From Candidatus Peribacteria bacterium RIFCSPHIGHO2_02_FULL_53_20 (GTDB taxonomy: Bacteria; Patescibacteriota; Gracilibacteria; Peribacterales; Peribacteraceae): DNA of 34,252 bases. The notes below the pieces were generated by a model. That model was not told where the DNA came from. It ran no database searches and saw only the letters and a program-made list of their open reading frames with translations. Position 1 is the first letter of the stretch, and every line of letters starts with the position of its first letter. Shown piece after piece: positions 25,001-30,663 of this stretch. The position numbers and the translations under genes were made by a program. Location: contig MFXW01000070.1 in assembly GCA_001787585.1 (NCBI GenBank), positions 1-34,252 on the forward strand, written 5' to 3'.

Positions 25001-25059
25001 AAGATCGTAGCGAGGGCAAGACCGGGAGCGAGGAATTTTCTGAGAGTGAGAGCAGGCAT
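19081..25059 (-). CDS. Bacterial alpha-2-macroglobulin with thioester motif
   Basis: Bacterial alpha-2-macroglobulins trap proteases at the cell surface, through a bait cleavage and a reactive thioester, and protect peptidoglycan synthesis machinery. The 1992-residue product is longer than E. coli YfhM (about 1650). It has an N-terminal membrane anchor (about 7-27) without a lipobox cysteine. Ig-like SbsA/Big_5-type modules seem to occupy about 45-370. Many macroglobulin beta-domains follow, then a Gly/Glu-rich loop (about 1275-1290) and the conserved TAYWNPSIVTDERG block. The thioester motif is YGCAEQ with C1507 and Q1510. Downstream, SYLEGTLRG and similar repeats form the toroidal thioester domain. 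The gene lies between doxX (9-base gap) and pbpC, so the three are likely an operon. Confidence 0.95.
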   Translation of the reverse strand: MPALTLRKFLAPGLALATILIAGVFAWQRTETSPGGTATASTQGDRHQRIDTGSPLMVRFSAPMDEESVATYLTIDPPVEGVVEWKDKQTLSFHPSAPLSLSGTYTLTVSPEAQRRDRAVLGTSIVIKYFVAGPPKVTQQIPPPSSDMVSPNQPVTIVFDRPVVALTTISQRSSQFAEWPVTVTPALEGTWKWLSTTTAEFTPKNGFAAGTEYRVAVPAGIKTITDEKTAEDFSWSFMTRRPKMLRSEPYDGLTNASPKTEIVLHFNQDIDLASADTHMQLIRSESGKQSTEELAAMRDTSPDPSMATMLPRKVVYGMMDTNGKKVTDRSTIVVIPSSPLALDTWHALIVNDGVMSPGGTLGTEEAKAVQFHTAEPMEVRSVREEYGAIVLEFNNPYDAASVKKGVTITPKPEGWDDLTIEENIWEGTTLYLYPTLEPSTAYTVQTNAKLKDTYGQSAVAEKTLTFKTKPMDPRVFIHSNGTFGVFERGFAPVYYLNGVNVSKMEVGFAKLTLAEFLAEQKAGYNDWQHVPNLKGKEMEQHWTLTPGSKENTWKSIPFDLEEKLGSALPTGIYVLMLTAPEYKDAYSNLLLTEKIYFTVSGTALTLKYSGHQALVWAVDMQTGKPVSSAEVALHDLNGKMLHTGTTDAEGFFETSIDAAAFGIDGNTWNPEIWATAKTATDFAFVGSSWNSGMGSYDFGMSEEWVPNKEGLTMLSYLYTDRPIYRAGDEVRFKGIVRLKDKHGVLHPPSRMARVSIEDSQGNTVFNETMALNAYGSFSGKLPLDPKAGLGSYWLSVELIPNEDIGYGSASTTFQVLAYRKPEYRVDIAFEKEEYFAGDTVKATVEGAYYFGMPMEEAKVSWRAMSTDYYFNRFTDGWYSFSLEENWCWYDCERESEILSSGEGTLRKDGTFPIEVPVTLENEALSQVLSVDVDITDASNQVVSNRASVPIHKAGVYVGIRTDEYSVEPGQEAAINLVTVAPDGSPLGGQRIDLTLYNRTWNTTRKKGVDGQYYYDNEVKDDLISSFGATTDADGKAETKVRIPSGGQFRILAVVRDGSGNEAKADTSVYSWSSTYVNWPHSNSNRMTVLADKPEYKIGETAKLLIQSPYQGEGVTALVSIEREGLIRRTVIPVESSAQAIEIPITEDLIPNAYVSVVVVKPRIGETFNEHGLDTGAPAFRIGYVKLKVENKSMGLTVSITPDKRRYVPGEVVSVTIATEDHQGNPVPAEVSLSAVDMSVLALTGFELPDLLATFYSDRGLGVRTAMNLIYLLERFKPGSKGGGGGEGEEKARGTFKDTAYWNPSIVTDERGRSTVEFTLPDNLTTWQLLAIAHTPTTLVGSVATEILETKHVIVRPVRPRFAVHGDRAELAAIVHNGTEEEQEFTVTLSGKGFEGGREPQKVTIPAEGLQKVIFPVTFGYAADAEFVFKAEGKTGRDEIHETIPLHPFGIPQSVATSGFTEESVTEQIFVPVRSEVSDIETTATVSPTLATYLPKSLDYLVQFPYGCAEQTVSSFLPNIAVAELQGFDAFKVVTDEELKEKITAGIERLLTFQRSDGGFGYWTGSAESYPYLSAYILHALHLTKLAGYPVDADLLARTRSYLEGTLRGTTRKGQPDFSDRAYILYVLGETGSPDASLLSNLYGKREELGIFAKSYLAMSLEKSGDHRRALSLVQEILAEAKVSPRGVRFEEKNGWWYRQYMNTDSRTTAIVLQALMRIEPGNALTPKIVRSMLAMRQGGHWDTTQSTTASIFALVDYLKYTQELEGDFTATLLVDGAEVGKAVFDASNILTKKEISIPAASLEPGQFNNVEIGKVGPGRLYYDLLLTYFWKTREILAAEEGISVVRELTPVAGSPARPEVGGTYQVKLTITVPESRHFVAVESPHPAGFEGVDFALKTSQQYLEEEVNEEDRSPYGWWWDNSWVFTHKEYRDDQVFLFADNLPAGVYHYEYLVRATLPGTFLWRPARAYEMYFPEVFGNTESKVVEVQDMNE

Positions 25060-25068
25060 AGGGGGACA

Positions 25069-25491
25069 TTATTTCACAATCATCCGGTCTACGCTCCACT
25101 TTCCGCCGCCTGCAAGCACCAGCGCGAGCGACGATCCGAGGATTAGCAGAGGCATCTCGTATCCGCCATTTCCTGCAAAGAAGCCATTCTTCGCATGCAC
25201 CAGCGCGATAGCGCCGATCATGATGATAGCGATTGCAGCTGCAGAGAAACGGGTGAGCAGGCCGAGAACGAGGGCCGCTCCACCGACGGACTCTCCGATG
25301 ATGACCAGTGCTGCAATCGCAGTCGGAATGCCCATGCCGGTGAGGAATTGGATCGTTCCGTCCCACCCTCCGCCACCGAAATAACCGAGTTTCTGTAAGC
25401 CGTGCACACACATCACGACGCCGACGGTGACGCGGACTATAAGGAGGGACCAGGAGTCTGATGTCCGGAGAAATTTCTGGAAAGAGGTCAT
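25069..25491 (-). CDS. DoxX family membrane protein
   Basis: The 140-residue product has four hydrophobic segments, at about 15-35, 54-75, 80-98 and 110-128. The family features RVTVGVVMCVHGLQKLGYF and IGESVGGAALVLGLLTRF are present. DoxX proteins are small inner-membrane proteins, some linked to redox or oxidative-stress systems, but the activity of this one cannot be stated. It heads the DoxX-macroglobulin-PBP1C series, with nine bases to the next gene. The leader contains CCCCC rather than a Shine-Dalgarno sequence. Confidence 0.88.
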   Translation of the reverse strand: MTSFQKFLRTSDSWSLLIVRVTVGVVMCVHGLQKLGYFGGGGWDGTIQFLTGMGIPTAIAALVIIGESVGGAALVLGLLTRFSAAAIAIIMIGAIALVHAKNGFFAGNGGYEMPLLILGSSLALVLAGGGKWSVDRMIVK

Positions 25492-25523
25492 GAAAATAAG
25501 GGGGAAAAGAAATCAGGCACAGT

Positions 25524-25551
25524 GTAGCGGAGGTTCATGAACCTCCGCTAC
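25524..25551. repeat. 28-bp perfect palindrome between divergent genes
   Basis: GTAGCGGAGGTTCA (25524-25537) is followed directly by its exact reverse complement (25538-25551). It lies between the DoxX start and the RlmI-type start. It could be an operator for divergent promoters or another member of the GTAG...CTAC repeat family. Confidence 0.85.
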
Positions 25552-25561
25552 GGTAGATGCA

Positions 25562-26743
25562 ATGACTGCGTACCCTGTTCTCACGCTTAAACCTTCGGCT
25601 GATGTCCACCTCCGCAATCGTCACCACGCAATCTTCCGGACGGCAGTGGATCGCTTGCCTGCATGCGTCGACGGAGACATCGTCGAAGTGCGAAGCTTTA
25701 AGAGCGAGTTTCTCTGTTATGCGATGTGGAACGCTAAGGCATATATTTGCGGACGGGCGATTGCGTTTGAAGAAGGGGATCCGATGCAGACTCTGCGGGA
25801 ATTGATCACGCAGGCGGTACGCCTGCGCCGAGAGTTTTTTTCCCGCGAAGACACGACTGCCTATCGCCTGATCAATGCGGAAGGGGACGGCATCCCCGGT
25901 CTCATCGTCGATCGCTATGACTCTGTTCTTGCTGTTCAATTCACGACTCTTGGCATGGATCGATTGCGTGATTGGGTTGTGGAGATTCTGCGCGAACTCT
26001 GCAAACCCTCAGGGATTTTCGAAAAATCCACAGGGTCTGGGTGCAAGAAAGAAGGATTGGAAGAGAAAGAAGGATGGATCTGGGGCAGCGGCGACGCATC
26101 TATCCCGGTGACGGAGCGTGGGATGCAGTTTATGATTTCGCTTTGCGGTAGCCAAAAAACCGGATTATTTCTTGACCAGCGTGAGATGCGGTCTCTCGTG
26201 CGGACGGTTGCGGAGGATCGAACTGTTCTGGATTGCTGCAGCTACGTCGGAGGTTTTTCGCTTTCTGCGCTTCTCGGCGGAGCAGTCGCCGCGGATGCGG
26301 TTGATTACGACGAGGAAGCGTTGGCAACTGCCGCGACGCACATGGCGATGAATGGTGTTGAATCCAACCGGTTTGCATCGTATCCCGAAGATGTCTTCAA
26401 CTTCCTCCGGAGGAAGCCGTACCCGCATGCCTACGACTTTATCATTCTCGATCCTCCCGCATTCGCCAAGCGCAGCGCTGATCTCGAACCTGCCAAAAAG
26501 GCATACACCGATCTCAACCGTCTCGCATTACAAGCGCTGCCCGCCGGAGGATTACTGCTGACCTGTTCGTGTTCGTACCAGATGGATACCGAGATGTTCC
26601 AAACAATGGTTTTCAATGCTGCACGGCAGGCGAGGCGATCGGTGCGGATTTTGCAGCGGCATCGGCAGGCGATGGATCATCCCGTGAATTTGTTTCATCC
26701 AGAAACGGAGTATTTGAAGAGTTTGTTGTTGTGGGTGGAATAG
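25562..26743 (+). CDS. rlmI: 23S rRNA cytosine-5-methyltransferase, RlmI family
   Basis: RlmI-type enzymes methylate cytosine C5 in 23S rRNA (position 1962 in E. coli). The 393-residue product matches the family's roughly 396. An N-terminal PUA-like RNA-binding domain spans about 1-75. It is followed by LRREFFSREDTTAYRLINAE and the family motif GDGIPGLIVDRYDS. The catalytic half has SQKTGLFLDQREMR, SAM motif LDCCSYVGGFSLSAL, and LDPPAFAKR. The cysteine of LLTCSCSYQM is the presumed nucleophile. A low-complexity insert (GCKKEGLEEKEG) lies near 160-175. The start is 11 bases after the 28-bp palindrome. Confidence 0.93.
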   Translation: MTAYPVLTLKPSADVHLRNRHHAIFRTAVDRLPACVDGDIVEVRSFKSEFLCYAMWNAKAYICGRAIAFEEGDPMQTLRELITQAVRLRREFFSREDTTAYRLINAEGDGIPGLIVDRYDSVLAVQFTTLGMDRLRDWVVEILRELCKPSGIFEKSTGSGCKKEGLEEKEGWIWGSGDASIPVTERGMQFMISLCGSQKTGLFLDQREMRSLVRTVAEDRTVLDCCSYVGGFSLSALLGGAVAADAVDYDEEALATAATHMAMNGVESNRFASYPEDVFNFLRRKPYPHAYDFIILDPPAFAKRSADLEPAKKAYTDLNRLALQALPAGGLLLTCSCSYQMDTEMFQTMVFNAARQARRSVRILQRHRQAMDHPVNLFHPETEYLKSLLLWVE

Positions 26744-26765
26744 GTCTATTACACGATTATGCGAT

Positions 26766-26831
26766 GTAGAGACGTGCCGTTGGCACGTCTTTCTTGTATA
26801 AAAGAGACGTCCTAACGGGACGCCTCTACGG
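26766..26831. repeat. Bipartite GTAGAGACG repeat, copy A (downstream of matrixin gene)
   Basis: Two hairpins are nested within outer GTAGAGACG and CGCCTCTAC ends. The first is GAGACGTGCC with GGCACGTCT. The second is GAGACGTCC with GGGACGCCTC. A central TTGTATAAAA joins them. It aligns end to end, without gaps and in the same orientation, with the 66-base copy at 27747. Confidence 0.85.
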
Positions 26832-26858
26832 GATTCATTTTTTACGAGATCTTGTGTA

Positions 26859-27641
26859 TTAGTCTGCCCAAACAACGAATGTGTGGACTTTTCGACCGTT
26901 GCCGAGATCCCGTTCGAACTTAGATGGTCGCCCCTTGCTGTCGTGTTCTATTGCCTTTCCCCATGCTGGAGGATCGGAGACATCAATATCCTGCCCGGTC
27001 TGAGCGGTGTTGGATGCAAGCGTTGTTGTCGTATCGAGATGCGCGTAGATGATTTCGAGCTGCTCATAATCGTGGATATTGGGGTGCTGATTGGGCGTGG
27101 GATCATTTGAGTAGTCCATGCAGGTGCCGAGGTTCACGTTACTGAAATTCTCGTCCTGGTGATCAAGACCGAATGTGTGACCAACTTCCTGACAGAGTAC
27201 GAGGTTCTTCCATGCAGTTGTGTTGTATACGGGCTTGTTGAAGTACGTGTCATTTACCTTCACCGTTCCCTGTGTGATATGTGTGCCACTTACCCATACC
27301 TGGGCGATACCCAGCCATCCGTTGTTGCCGTATTTCGCATTACACACTTCCACGCGTCCGTTCGTCGCGCGGCAATTCTTGCGTCCTTGACCTGTTACGA
27401 TGTTCGTATCGAGGACGGCGGAAACAGACCAGTCTGCTGATGTCGTTGCTAGGTACGGATCCCACGCAGCCGAGAGATTATCCCCGAGTTTCACCGTGAA
27501 GGGATTACTCGTGCGAGCCCAGTGGTAGCTGCCCCAGGAATGTAGAGCGGAGGCTGTGGTAGAAAACAGCAACACGCCGGTTGTGGCGAGTACTGCGCTC
27601 AGGAAGAGAGGTAGTGAACGGTGGAAGGGGAGATGTTTCAT
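26859..27641 (-). CDS. Exported matrixin-like metzincin with QEVGH in place of HExxH
   Basis: The 260-residue product has a signal peptide (about 1-32, ending TTASA). Its core resembles matrixin-type metzincins: CQEVGHTFGLDHQDEN, with E152, H155 and H161 in HExxHxxGxxH positions, and a Met-turn in CMDYS (M175). The first histidine is replaced by glutamine (Q151), so one of the three usual zinc ligands is missing. I recall actinobacterial homologues with the same substitution, which would make it a family trait, but this needs a search. Cysteines at 90, 100, 150 and 174 could form disulfides. The gene is bracketed by two directly repeated 66-bp elements. Its ribosome-binding GGGAGGAG lies within a hairpin. 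Confidence 0.8.
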   Translation of the reverse strand: MKHLPFHRSLPLFLSAVLATTGVLLFSTTASALHSWGSYHWARTSNPFTVKLGDNLSAAWDPYLATTSADWSVSAVLDTNIVTGQGRKNCRATNGRVEVCNAKYGNNGWLGIAQVWVSGTHITQGTVKVNDTYFNKPVYNTTAWKNLVLCQEVGHTFGLDHQDENFSNVNLGTCMDYSNDPTPNQHPNIHDYEQLEIIYAHLDTTTTLASNTAQTGQDIDVSDPPAWGKAIEHDSKGRPSKFERDLGNGRKVHTFVVWAD

Positions 27642-27651
27642 AGTGGTTCTA

Positions 27652-27670
27652 CACTCCTCCCGCAGGAGTG
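27652..27670 (-). promoter_or_regulatory. Hairpin masking the matrixin ribosome-binding site
   Basis: On the minus-strand message CACTCCT (from 27664-27670) pairs with AGGAGTG (from 27652-27658) around GCGGG. The AGGAG part is the best Shine-Dalgarno match in the leader, ending about 12 bases before the ATG at 27641. The 7-bp stem could limit translation. Confidence 0.5.
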
Positions 27671-27746
27671 GCGTGTCAAAGAAATTCAGGTGTCATTTTT
27701 TGCGTGGCATTTCAAGATATTGTTCGAGGATTGATAAATATATGGC

Positions 27747-27812
27747 GTAAAGACGTGCGATTCGTACATCTTTCTCGTATCAAAAGAGACGTCCCAACGG
27801 GACGTCTCTACG
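27747..27812. repeat. Bipartite GTAGAGACG repeat, copy B (upstream of matrixin gene)
   Basis: This is the same 66-base layout and orientation as the copy at 26766, with roughly four fifths of positions identical by eye. The second hairpin (GAGACGTCCC with GGGACGTCTC) is perfect, while the first is partly decayed (GACGTGCGA against TCGTACATC). Confidence 0.85.
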
Positions 27813-27846
27813 GTGGATTCTTCACAGGAAGTTGCCTGATATTCCG

Positions 27847-28833
27847 TTATTCCACCACGATCGTTCCCTGGAACCGCGCGTTCAAATGATTGTGGAAGCC
27901 CCAGCTGCCGATCTGGGTGAATGTGTACATGTACGTTTCACCGTTGATGAGTGTGCGGTCGGCATCGAAGCCGAGAAGGGCGGTATGGGCTGGATGCGGG
28001 TTACTGGCAACCCAGAGACCCGTTGTACTCGTGTTCTTAAAGGTCACGGTGTCGCCTTTTTTCACACGGAGGATCAGGGGCGAGAATCCTTCATCGGTGT
28101 AAGTGACGATGTTCAGCTCATTTTCCGTTCCGCCGCCCTGCTCCTCTGAGGGAACACGGTCTTTGCCTGGGGTGCCATACGTTGCGCGGGCCAGTATCAC
28201 CATCTTTGCCACTTCTGCACGGTTGATGTTGTCACTGGGACGGAACGTCCCCACCGCCTGGCCATCGATGTCCGTATCTCCGGAGACGACACCATCGCGA
28301 CTCAAGGCTTCGATGGCAGTGGCGAATTCTGTGCTTGCTGAGACGTCTCCATACCGCGTACCGAGTTCACCATTCTCTGTATTCACAAGGAACGCGGAGG
28401 TAAAGATGGCTGCGACCTCGCTGCGCAGCGCAGCCTTGTCGAGGCGCGTGCGCGGATTGATAACGAGAAATGCTTCGCCCTTGGCGACTGAGACATACGG
28501 AGATGCCCAATGCTGGAAGCCGCTCTGGATTTTGCTGGCGTAGAGATCCTCATCGTACCCTGCGCCTTCCACTGCAATTTTTAGCGCTTCGCCGATGGTG
28601 ATGTCGTTACTGGGTCCGAATTTCCCGGTCAGCATTCCGCGGCTGTCTTTGTAGCCGCTCACAATGCCCGCTTCCGCAGCAGTGCGGACGTGGGTGGCAA
28701 ACCATGCCGACTGCGGGACATCGACGAAGATGACCGTTTTACCGTCGATAATGACCTGGATACCCATGGCCTGGACGGCGAGAGGAATAAGCAAGGCGAA
28801 TGCCGATAGGATCGAAAGAAAGCGGTTACGCAT
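27847..28833 (-). CDS. Surface protein with SLH domains and a cupredoxin-like domain
   Basis: The ATG at 28833 gives 328 residues with a signal peptide (about 1-22). The frame is open further upstream but without a credible start. Three S-layer-homology-like units follow: VDVPQSAWFATHVRTAAEAG with FGPSNDITIGEALKI, a more degenerate second one, and GDVSASTEFATAIEALSRDG with FRPSDNINRAEVAKM. After a Gly/Glu linker, the last 90 residues form a cupredoxin-like fold (VKKGDTVTFKN, HPAHTALLGF, GSWGFHNHLNARFQGTIVV). The usual copper-ligand Cys is absent; several histidines remain. SLH units normally bind cell-wall polymer, so the protein likely places a copper- or redox-type domain on the cell surface. 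Confidence 0.85.
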   Translation of the reverse strand: MRNRFLSILSAFALLIPLAVQAMGIQVIIDGKTVIFVDVPQSAWFATHVRTAAEAGIVSGYKDSRGMLTGKFGPSNDITIGEALKIAVEGAGYDEDLYASKIQSGFQHWASPYVSVAKGEAFLVINPRTRLDKAALRSEVAAIFTSAFLVNTENGELGTRYGDVSASTEFATAIEALSRDGVVSGDTDIDGQAVGTFRPSDNINRAEVAKMVILARATYGTPGKDRVPSEEQGGGTENELNIVTYTDEGFSPLILRVKKGDTVTFKNTSTTGLWVASNPHPAHTALLGFDADRTLINGETYMYTFTQIGSWGFHNHLNARFQGTIVVE

Positions 28834-28889
28834 AGTGAGAAAGGGGGTAGGTACAGATGATGACGTACATGCTAGAGCACTCTTACCAC

Positions 28890-29870
28890 TCATTGCATCC
28901 CTCTCTTCGCCCGTGCCATCACTCGCTTGAGCACCGATGCCGAAGCGGCAGCAGCCGGCGCGATCATCGCAGCAGAGGAAATAGCAGATACTGGTTTCCC
29001 CGCGTACATGTTCGGCACAGTCTTCCCCGTCCGAATATCCGTGATCATTCGCATCTGCATCTTTCCTATATAGGGATCTGAAAGCATCGGCGTGTAGTAG
29101 AGACAATTGTCGAAATAATAGTGTGTGACCTGGCTGTGGCGTGTTTTGGTTCTGTCATCAATTCTCTCGCCGCCATGGAGGAGGGTGGCCGACCAAATTA
29201 CGGCCTGTCCTTTTTTCATGGTGACGATGTGCTTTTTGAGTCCTATAGCTTCCACATAGGTCTGCATGCATTCTTCATAGCGCTGATACGATTCTCTTCC
29301 CGAGGGAAGTCCAAGATCGTGAAAATCCCACGCGGGCATCCGGTGACTTTCAGGGTACACATGCAGCGGACCGGCATCCATATCGATATCTTCCAGAGCG
29401 ATCCACACGCCGCACATGAAACCGTGCGGGATGCAGTGGAAGTGCACGGTGTCGCTGTGGGTATGCTGCTCCGTCCCTTCCGCGAAGTTTAATGTCTGAA
29501 AGGGGATTGGGTCGCGTTGATAGAGGAGCCGAAGGATGCGATCGATTTCCGGAAGAGTCGCGAGCATTTTTGCATCGGAGTTCTCCTTCCATGCATCTTG
29601 AATGCGTCCTCGACCGCGGTACAAGGGATCAAGGCTTTGGATCAATCGTGCAGCGAAGTTCTCGAGGTCAGGAATCTTCGCATCCACCAAGAGGTAACCG
29701 TCTCGGGCATACAATTCCACGAGCGTCCGATCCTGCTCAGAAAGGTTCGCTTCCTTCAATAGTGTGGGAAAAAACGGCGTCTGGAACCACGGCATATTCA
29801 TCTGTCGCAATGTCGCTTCCTTCGCATCGGGATTGGCCAGAATCGCCGCGGCGGAGCGCTGAATGTCCAT
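28890..29870 (-). CDS. Phytanoyl-CoA dioxygenase (PhyH) family protein
   Basis: PhyH-family enzymes are Fe(II)/2-oxoglutarate dioxygenases. From ATG 29870 the product has 326 residues. The iron triad is visible as H138-S-D140 in THSDTVHFH and H232 in LLHGGERI. R244 in KTRHS is placed to bind 2-oxoglutarate. The GPLHVYPESHRMP segment is typical of the family. A hydrophobic Ala-rich stretch (AAMIAPAAAASAS) near the C-terminus is followed by a basic tail. A TTG three codons upstream is an alternative start. The substrate is unknown; bacterial members act on varied small molecules. The SLH-cupredoxin gene follows after 56 bases. Confidence 0.85.
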   Translation of the reverse strand: MDIQRSAAAILANPDAKEATLRQMNMPWFQTPFFPTLLKEANLSEQDRTLVELYARDGYLLVDAKIPDLENFAARLIQSLDPLYRGRGRIQDAWKENSDAKMLATLPEIDRILRLLYQRDPIPFQTLNFAEGTEQHTHSDTVHFHCIPHGFMCGVWIALEDIDMDAGPLHVYPESHRMPAWDFHDLGLPSGRESYQRYEECMQTYVEAIGLKKHIVTMKKGQAVIWSATLLHGGERIDDRTKTRHSQVTHYYFDNCLYYTPMLSDPYIGKMQMRMITDIRTGKTVPNMYAGKPVSAISSAAMIAPAAAASASVLKRVMARAKRGMQ

Positions 29871-29890
29871 GGAACACAACTATAGCATCA

Positions 29891-30415
29891 CTACTTCTTC
29901 CCCATCCCCAGCGAAATCATGGTCTGACCCCCCGCATTGCTGATGGAAGCCGCAAAAACGCGGTTACCTTTCTCCGCGCCGATGATCGTGGCTTCTCCGG
30001 ATTCTAGCGTGGACAAGATTTTCCATCCCTCAGCAGCGAGGGTACCCTTATAAAATTCCACCGCCTGTTCAAGCGTATCGTTTGTGCTGAGCGTGAGCGC
30101 CAGACCGTCATCTCCTTCCGGGGTGGTGACCGCGGCGGAGTACACCACTTGAGCGCCCGGATAGGCGGGAACATCGCTCGGCCAATTCTTCGGGATCGTA
30201 TTGCCGCCGTTGAAACTGCCCGCACTCGTGACGATGTGTACCCGTGCATCGGTGTCGACGTCGATGTTGAAGTTCGCGCCCTCCTCGGTATTCCCTTCCG
30301 CGGTATTCCCTTCCGCAGCCCGATCATCTCCGTCCGTGGATCCGCATGCGGCAAGTGTGCTGAGAAGAGCAATGCATGCGCAGGAGAAAAGTTTCTTTGC
30401 GGAGGGGGTGATCAT
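29891..30415 (-). CDS. Lipoprotein, unknown function
   Basis: The ATG at 30415 gives 174 residues with a lipoprotein signal and lipobox LAAC in LLSTLAACGSTDG. A repeated AEGN/EEG linker follows, encoded by tandem 15-base units. The mature domain (about 75-174) contains WPSDVPAYPGAQVVYS and later EGWKILSTLESGEATIIGAEKGNR. This resembles small periplasmic domains in other bacterial lipoproteins, but I cannot name it. The gene ends 20 bases before the PhyH-type start. The inverted-repeat cassette begins about 160 bases upstream of its start. Confidence 0.75.
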   Translation of the reverse strand: MITPSAKKLFSCACIALLSTLAACGSTDGDDRAAEGNTAEGNTEEGANFNIDVDTDARVHIVTSAGSFNGGNTIPKNWPSDVPAYPGAQVVYSAAVTTPEGDDGLALTLSTNDTLEQAVEFYKGTLAAEGWKILSTLESGEATIIGAEKGNRVFAASISNAGGQTMISLGMGKK

Positions 30416-30538
30416 AGAACTGGTGGGGGACAAGTGTTTGCAGTGTACTCTTTTTCTCTGTTGCTCCGGAGACGCTTTAGACGTGCCTATGGTGGCAGGC
30501 AGCGTTCGCAAAAATTCGAACAGATTTTAGCAGTTCCG

Positions 30539-30580
30539 GCTGCGGTGGCTGAAATTTTTGGGGGCACCAGCCGCCGCAGC
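30539..30580. repeat. 13-bp hairpin at the left edge of the cassette
   Basis: GCTGCGGTGGCTG (30539-30551) pairs with CAGCCGCCGCAGC (30568-30580), with one G-T mismatch, around a 16-base loop. It overlaps the first bases of the left inverted repeat. Whether the right repeat has the same extension cannot be seen because the window ends there. Confidence 0.7.
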
Positions 30581-30634
30581 TCCGCTTGCCGGCCATAGCC
30601 TTGGCGACGGCTGGACGAAGACTGGCCGTTTCGG
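30577..30634 (+). repeat. Left terminal inverted repeat (58 bp)
   Basis: These 58 bases, running from CAGCTCCGCTTGCC to GGCCGTTTCGG, are the exact reverse complement of 34195-34252. The GC-rich repeat contrasts with the AT-rich genes it encloses. It contains short internal complementarity (TAGCC and GGCT arms). Confidence 0.95.
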
Positions 30635-30663
30635 GCAATTTCAAGGTGTTCTTTGGCGGTCCG

